Shown here piece by piece: positions 59,858-64,000 of a stretch of 64,000 bases of DNA; the first letter of the stretch is position 1, and each line of letters opens with the position of its first letter. Source of the DNA: Planctomycetaceae bacterium (GTDB lineage Bacteria; Planctomycetota; Planctomycetia; Planctomycetales; Planctomycetaceae); contig JAKFUF010000057.1 of assembly GCA_021732845.1 (NCBI GenBank), forward strand, positions 1 through 64,000, given 5' to 3'. A model generated the notes under the pieces. The model was not told the origin of the DNA. It ran no database searches and saw only the letters and a program-made list of their open reading frames with translations. Position numbers and translations under genes: made by a program.

Positions 59858-60943
59858 TCACTTGCCGATCCGCAGGTGGCTTAACGGAAACCGCTGCTGG
59901 AGCACGACGGCCCCTTTCTCGTCCCGCACCTGCAGGCGAACGAGGGGGTCGGGCTGCGTCCAGTCGACATGGACCGAGCCGAAGTTGGTGTCGAAGTAGG
60001 TCAGGCCGATGCGGTAGGAGTTGATCTCGTTGGCGAACCGCGTGCCGGCCTTGGTAATGTTGCCGCTGGGGGCGTTGAGGCTGCTGCTGGTCACGTCGTA
60101 CAGCGGGTAACCGGGGCTGTCGGGGTGGTTGACTGGGAGCCGGGCGATCTCGGACAGGTGCCGGTCGCCGCTGAGGATCACCACGCCCTCCGCCCGAGAG
60201 TCGCGGATGAGCTGGAACAGACGCTGGCGCTCGCGCGGAAAGTTGCCCCACATCTCGGAGCCATGCTCGTCGGCCACCACCTGGACGCCCGTACCAATGA
60301 TCCGCAGTTGGGCCGGGACCTTGAGTTGCTCGGCGAGCCACCGCCACTGCGTTTCGCCCAGCACCGTGGCCCCCTCGTCGGTGTTCGGCACGTAGATGCC
60401 GCGACGGCCGTCACCCGGTTCGCCCGGCTGAAAGCCCTTTTTCAGCGGGCTGCGGAAATACCGGGCATCCAGCAGGATCAACTGAATCCGCTTCCCCACC
60501 GGACCGTAAACCTTTGCCGAATACACGCCCTCCTGCGTCCGCCGCGGATCCTCCTTGGGCACGCCAAAGAAGTCCAAAAACACCTGTTGAGACTCACGCT
60601 TCTTTGGATATTCCGCCCCGGCGTCATTCGCGCCATAGTCGTGGTCGTCCCAGGTGCCGGTCACTGGACAGGTGGCCCGCAGTTTGAGAAACCCCGCGTC
60701 CTTGGCGGTCATGGCGTACTTCGACGCCAGAACACCCATGTCGTCCGAGTCGCCATAAATGTTGTCACCCAGAAACACAAACAGCTCGGGCTGTGTTTCA
60801 ACCACCGCCTCCCAAATCGGCTGTGGCTTGTCCTGCTTGAGGCACGACCCGAAGGCGATGCGCGACAGGGGAGCTTCGTCCGCGCAGAGCGGCGACGCGG
60901 GCAGCAGGACGATGGCGACGATAACCCAGAACAGACGCGGCAT
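59858..60943 (-). CDS. PhoD-like (alkaline phosphatase D) metallophosphatase, secreted
   Basis: The 361-residue protein has a signal peptide (LFWVIVAIVLLPASPLCA) and the PhoD-type metallophosphatase core: IAFGSCLKQDKPQPIWEAV, FLGDNIYGD, TWDDHDYGAND, and VVILSGDRHLSEIA. Metal-binding Asp/Asn/His residues are in place. PhoD enzymes hydrolyse phosphodiesters or phosphomonoesters outside the cytoplasm; no phosphate-regulation site is obvious. Confidence 0.9.
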   Translation of the reverse strand: MPRLFWVIVAIVLLPASPLCADEAPLSRIAFGSCLKQDKPQPIWEAVVETQPELFVFLGDNIYGDSDDMGVLASKYAMTAKDAGFLKLRATCPVTGTWDDHDYGANDAGAEYPKKRESQQVFLDFFGVPKEDPRRTQEGVYSAKVYGPVGKRIQLILLDARYFRSPLKKGFQPGEPGDGRRGIYVPNTDEGATVLGETQWRWLAEQLKVPAQLRIIGTGVQVVADEHGSEMWGNFPRERQRLFQLIRDSRAEGVVILSGDRHLSEIARLPVNHPDSPGYPLYDVTSSSLNAPSGNITKAGTRFANEINSYRIGLTYFDTNFGSVHVDWTQPDPLVRLQVRDEKGAVVLQQRFPLSHLRIGK

Positions 60944-61076
60944 GCGGAGACTCGCTTGAAGGATTTTGCGGTTGGCGTCGGTGGCAGGCGGGTGGGGTCA
61001 GGCCATCGAACCGATCAGGTTGTTTTTCCACTTTGAAAAGGAACGGGACCACATTGTGGGCAGCCAGCAAGGATTC

Positions 61077-62147
61077 TCAATCCTTGCTCTTGGCTCCCAT
61101 ACTCGCCGGCGGCTGGCTGGCGAGTTGAACCAGCGCCTCACGGGTCCGCGCGATCTGCTCGGCGTTGACGGTCAGGTAGCGATGCTTCGCGGGCCGCGCG
61201 GCACTGGGGACCGCGGGAGCGAACCGGGTGACATCGCCGTCGTCGACCGAGATGATTCCGTACTCCGAAACGCCGAAGTAGCCCCGGCTGGGCCGGACGG
61301 CGTACAACACCGCCGTCAGATCCCAGGTCTCGCGGTCGTAGGGGAACTTCTGGTAGACCACATAGGCATCGAACAGCGGATGGTGCGGGACATAGCTCAA
61401 GTCCTGCTCGATGCTGACAGCGGGGTACTTGATCGCCAGGCCAATCTCAAAGCCACTGGTGACCAGCGGCGTGGGCCAGTCGGCGAAGACTTTCTTGGCG
61501 GCGGGAGCATCAATGAAGACGTTGTACTCCTTGGTGCTGTTGGGCGTGAACATCCCCGCCATCATCACCAGCTCGCGGCATTTTTTGGCGACGAGGTCAC
61601 GGCCGCCCAGTGGCGAGATGTCATCGGCGGGCGAGTCCAGCAGCCGCGCCAGGTTGGTCGAGAAACCGACGACGACAATCGTCACGGTGCCATCGGGTCG
61701 CCCGGCCAGCGTCTTGCGCAGTAGAGCCACGGCTTCGGGGGCATCTTTGCCGGAAAGGAGCGAACGCGGGTAGCGGGGCTTGCCACTGTCCACGGCGTCG
61801 ACGACAGCCTTCAGGTAGGGGCTGTCTTCAGGCGTCTTGCCCTTGCGGACCACGCCAATGGGAATCTCTCCCCGCCCGTAAAAGGTGTTCACCGCGTTGC
61901 AAAAGGGGCCGGCCTGGTCGTTGTCTTTGCTGAGCGTCACCGCCAGCAGACGGCATTCGCCGCGTGTCTCCAGGGCGTGCAGCACACCCAGCGCCAGGGC
62001 GTCGTCGATGTCGTTGCCCATGTCGGTGTCGAAAATGATTTCGACCGGGGCCTTGCGCATCGGTTCAGCCGCCAGGCCATTGTCCGCCAGGATGTTCATC
62101 GCCGCGACACACAGGCCCAGGCAACAGGTAAGACGCAGCAGCACCAT
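61077..62147 (-). CDS. Secreted nucleoside hydrolase family protein
   Basis: The 356-residue protein carries a signal peptide (LTCCLGLCVAAMNILADNG) and the calcium-binding Asp cluster DTDMGNDIDDALAL that defines inosine-uridine nucleoside hydrolases. Later family features include MMAGMFTPNSTKEYNVFID and WDLTAVLYAVRPSRGYF. Being secreted is common for planctomycete members, where it may salvage nucleosides from the medium. Substrate range unknown. Confidence 0.92.
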   Translation of the reverse strand: MVLLRLTCCLGLCVAAMNILADNGLAAEPMRKAPVEIIFDTDMGNDIDDALALGVLHALETRGECRLLAVTLSKDNDQAGPFCNAVNTFYGRGEIPIGVVRKGKTPEDSPYLKAVVDAVDSGKPRYPRSLLSGKDAPEAVALLRKTLAGRPDGTVTIVVVGFSTNLARLLDSPADDISPLGGRDLVAKKCRELVMMAGMFTPNSTKEYNVFIDAPAAKKVFADWPTPLVTSGFEIGLAIKYPAVSIEQDLSYVPHHPLFDAYVVYQKFPYDRETWDLTAVLYAVRPSRGYFGVSEYGIISVDDGDVTRFAPAVPSAARPAKHRYLTVNAEQIARTREALVQLASQPPASMGAKSKD

Positions 62148-62346
62148 TTTGGGGATCCAGGCATGTAAAAAATCGAAGCGGGGATCAGTTTCAGATTGAC
62201 CTGTATGTCAGAACTGGCGGGCGATTGTCAACGCAACCGGGACACCTGTCGCGAATCCGCTCTCTGGCGCTCACTCCCGATCCGCCGGCGGTGTCCCGCA
62301 ATCACGCCAGGCCACCTGGCTCCAAAGAAAATAATATGTTGTGTCA

Positions 62347-62431
62347 ATGTGATATAAAAATTATAGTTTTTACCATTGACTCCCGCGCGCTGCGGCGATA
62401 CCGTGATGTGGACATCGGTTTAGTATCACAT
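62347..62431 (+). promoter_or_regulatory. Candidate promoter region with inverted repeat, upstream of HTH gene
   Basis: An AT-rich stretch holds TTGACT (62376-62381) and, 17 bases later, TACCGT (62399-62404) as possible -35/-10 boxes. They are framed by inverted arms atgtgata (62347-62354) and tatcacat (62424-62431), a possible operator. The rest of the 62148-62451 gap holds no gene. Confidence 0.35.
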
Positions 62432-62451
62432 GTCAGGCGGGGAGACGGGTC

Positions 62452-63417
62452 GTGGACGGTTGCAATCAGGGTTCGGCGGCGGAAGGTGTGGTGACGGACG
62501 GTGTTTCCCTCGATCAGCGGGTGGCCGCGGGTCGCGGGCGGAAGGCGCGCAGCGACTGCAAGGTGAGTGACCTTGAGATCTATGTCGCGATCGTCACGCA
62601 CATGGGAATCATCAAATCCGTGGCTCTCGCGCTGGGGATCGTCCGGTCGACGCTGTACCGGCGGATTGAGCGGGCACCGCAGCTCAAGGCGTGCTTCGAT
62701 GCGGCGCGGGCTGTCATGGTTCACTACGCCTGGGAGCAGTTCGACGAAGCGGTGAAGGCGAAGGCCCGTTGGGCGATCATTTTTGGAGTGAGCCGCATGC
62801 ATGGGGTCCCGATGTCGCCTGCCGGGCCGAGCGCATCCGGGTCGGCGGCTGCGGCTGCGGCCGCGAAAAAGAAAGCCACGGAACTCGTGCCTCAACCTGA
62901 CGTGGCCGACGCTTGGACCCTGCGGCTCGTGCTGGGGGTTGAAAACGGCGAGCCGTGGGCGATCAAGTATTGTCTGAGCCACCTGGACCCGAACGGGCCG
63001 TGTGGCATCAACCAGGTTCGCGGGAGGAAGGATGACGCTGAAGAAGAGGACTCTGCGGATGAACTCGAAGAGGAGTTGGATGAGGAGCAACAAGAACTGC
63101 AAAAGGAGATCGATGCCGAAGATGCCCATGATTACGAGGTGGCGTCCGGACATGTCCAGCAGCAGCATGGGATATTGACGGGCAGGATCAAGTTGCGGCC
63201 GGTGCCGCCGATCGTTGCCGAGTCACTCCGTGACTCGAACTCGTCCGAACAACCGAACGCGAGTGCCTTACGGATGATGACCGAGGAAGCGCCGCCTCTC
63301 GTAAAAGCGGAGCCTCGGACCGACGCGCTATTCAATCCCCATCAGCCGGCGGACGTTAGTCCCCGGTTCAAACAGAACATCGACGACCACCGTGTCGACG
63401 AACCGGACGCTAACTAA
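62452..63417 (+). CDS. Helix-turn-helix protein with acidic tail and repeat-derived C terminus
   Basis: From GTG 62452 the product has 321 residues. Residues about 38-90 hold a helix-turn-helix (IIKSVALALGIVRSTLYRRI) followed by QLKACFDAARAVMVHYAWEQF, a layout seen in phage terminase small-subunit-like proteins; DAWTLRLVLGVENGEPWAIKY fits that too. A very acidic coiled coil follows (about 198-225). The last 65 residues come from repeats: VAESLRDSNSSEQPN from the cgagtcac palindrome unit, and HQPADVSPRF...DEPDAN from the 92-bp element, whose sequence supplies the stop codon. Possibly the front part of a longer gene continued by the next frame. Confidence 0.65.
   Translation: MDGCNQGSAAEGVVTDGVSLDQRVAAGRGRKARSDCKVSDLEIYVAIVTHMGIIKSVALALGIVRSTLYRRIERAPQLKACFDAARAVMVHYAWEQFDEAVKAKARWAIIFGVSRMHGVPMSPAGPSASGSAAAAAAAKKKATELVPQPDVADAWTLRLVLGVENGEPWAIKYCLSHLDPNGPCGINQVRGRKDDAEEEDSADELEEELDEEQQELQKEIDAEDAHDYEVASGHVQQQHGILTGRIKLRPVPPIVAESLRDSNSSEQPNASALRMMTEEAPPLVKAEPRTDALFNPHQPADVSPRFKQNIDDHRVDEPDAN
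63216..63302 (+). repeat. 87-bp coding direct repeat, unit 1 (unit 2 at 63506-63592)
   Basis: Both units start gttgccgagtcactccgtga, continue through gaacaaccg and cggatgatgaccgagg, and end at ccgcct. They are translated in their respective frames as VAESLRDSNS, EQP(N/D)A and RMMTE(E/A)APP. The palindrome is present in inverted orientation at 63649-63667. Confidence 0.75.
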
Positions 63418-63432
63418 GGCGTTCCGGCTGAT
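63341..63432. repeat. 92-bp palindromic element inside a reading frame
   Basis: It has the same arms (atcagccgg...ccggtt and aaccgg...ccggctgat) and the same total length as the copy at 42133-42224. The TAA stop of the helix-turn-helix gene (63415-63417) lies in the right arm, in a stretch with four extra bases compared with the related unit at 63540. Confidence 0.7.
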
Positions 63433-63982
63433 TTTGGAACGCGAGGCTGATCCACCGGCGGCACCGCCTGTCGAAGGGGCGAACCCGCCAACCGGAGCGT
63501 ACAAAGTTGCCGAGTCACTCCGTGACTCGAACTCTGCCGAACAACCGGACGCGAACGCCTTCCGGATGATGACCGAGGCAGCACCGCCTGTCGTGAACTC
63601 AGAGCTGGAGTCGAGCTTGGGGGCGTCAACGGGAGTGAGCCACGGGTTCGAGTCACGGAGTGACTCGGCAACTTTGCGACCCGCAGCGCGGGAACAATCT
63701 GACGCGCTTGTCGCCAGCCGTTCGCGTTCTTTTGCTGAGAAAAAGACGACTTTACGCCGTCCAGACGGCAGCATTGGCAGCGCGAAGCAGGCAGCGCCGC
63801 CTGTCGCATATGACGATTTCGACGACGACGCAGCCACCGACGAATTGTTCCGGCAGATCAAGGAAATGACGAGAAAGTTCCAAGCTCTCGAAGCGCCGCC
63901 TGTCCCCGCGGACGTTGCCGCATTCCGACTGCTGCTGGAACAGGCACGCATCCGCCTGCCGCCAGCGCCGCCTGTCACGTGA
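63392..63982 (+). CDS. Repeat-rich open frame, likely 3' continuation of the HTH gene
   Basis: This 196-residue frame overlaps the end of the previous gene in another frame and has no clear own start (a GTG inside the 92-bp repeat). It repeats the same peptide units: AFRLILEREADPPAAPPV, VAESLRDSNSAEQPDANAF with RMMTEAAPPV, and FESRSDSATL from the inverted palindrome. Proline motifs APPV recur five times (near 63466, 63585, 63796, 63896 and 63970). Removing the four extra bases near 63412 would join it to the upstream gene as one protein of about 510 residues. It may be a decayed or recently split gene. Confidence 0.45.
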   Translation: MSTNRTLTKAFRLILEREADPPAAPPVEGANPPTGAYKVAESLRDSNSAEQPDANAFRMMTEAAPPVVNSELESSLGASTGVSHGFESRSDSATLRPAAREQSDALVASRSRSFAEKKTTLRRPDGSIGSAKQAAPPVAYDDFDDDAATDELFRQIKEMTRKFQALEAPPVPADVAAFRLLLEQARIRLPPAPPVT

Positions 63983-64000
63983 GCGGACTGCGCAGTCGAG

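Noticed and set aside
62452-63417. Assignment as a phage terminase small subunit
   Set aside because: The helix-turn-helix and helical layout are similar, but no terminase large subunit or other phage gene is visible before the window ends, so only the helix-turn-helix description is kept.

Overview
This 64 kb window is a G+C-rich bacterial chromosome segment. Its gene families point strongly to the Planctomycetota: three DUF1501 proteins (one next to a DUF1549/DUF1553 protein), a DUF1559 prepilin-like protein, DUF1570 and DUF1573 proteins, a HEAT-repeat/cytochrome c protein, a very large Ser/Thr kinase with TPR repeats and a DWG motif, secreted EF-hand and PQQ-propeller proteins, and many intergenic hairpin repeats. 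There are no rRNA or tRNA genes, no CRISPR array and no intact insertion sequence.

Layout. 0-8 kb: tail of a DUF1501 gene, a repeat-filled gap, a large secreted membrane protein, 5-formyltetrahydrofolate cyclo-ligase, a lone LolD/MacB-type ATPase, hisG and a DUF58 protein. 8-19 kb: the Ser/Thr kinase, an ArsR-type regulator with a beta-carbonic anhydrase, a PQQ-propeller protein, a YjhG-type D-xylonate dehydratase and a HEAT/cytochrome c protein. 19-31 kb: a small membrane protein, an O-antigen-ligase-like protein, DUF1573 plus tetrahaem cytochrome, a secreted MBL hydrolase, a D-2-hydroxyacid dehydrogenase, a DUF1570 peptidase-like protein, a PA0069-type radical SAM protein and a MoaD-like carrier. 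31-40 kb: an NtrC-type regulator, a Gly/Tyr-rich secreted protein, a TPR protein, a GT39-like protein coupled to a YdcF-like protein, and Hen1 followed by DUF1883. 40-50 kb: a GH20-like protein, three co-directional secreted proteins (discoidin-like pair, WD40-like, EF-hand), then a DUF1549/1553-DUF1501 pair. 50-59 kb: an STM4011/STM4012 radical SAM pair, DUF1559, a frameshifted cytochrome oxidase subunit III, an unusual sensor kinase, a small membrane protein, a PDZ protein and DUF1501. 59-64 kb: a repeat block, a PhoD-like phosphatase, a nucleoside hydrolase, and a helix-turn-helix gene whose 3' half is built from repeats.

Most striking points. (1) The hybrid histidine kinase at 54.4-56.4 kb has a haem-binding DUF3365-like sensor domain interrupted by a ParB N-terminal (GERR) domain. 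(2) A 205-bp non-autonomous element with 19-bp terminal inverted repeats and 3-bp target duplications is present twice, once exactly at a stop codon. (3) Palindromic intergenic repeats occur inside reading frames, including a split gene at the right edge. (4) Hen1 lacks its usual Pnkp partner, and an ArsR-type regulator precedes a carbonic anhydrase. Most genes sit in short operons or alone, so no single large pathway dominates.
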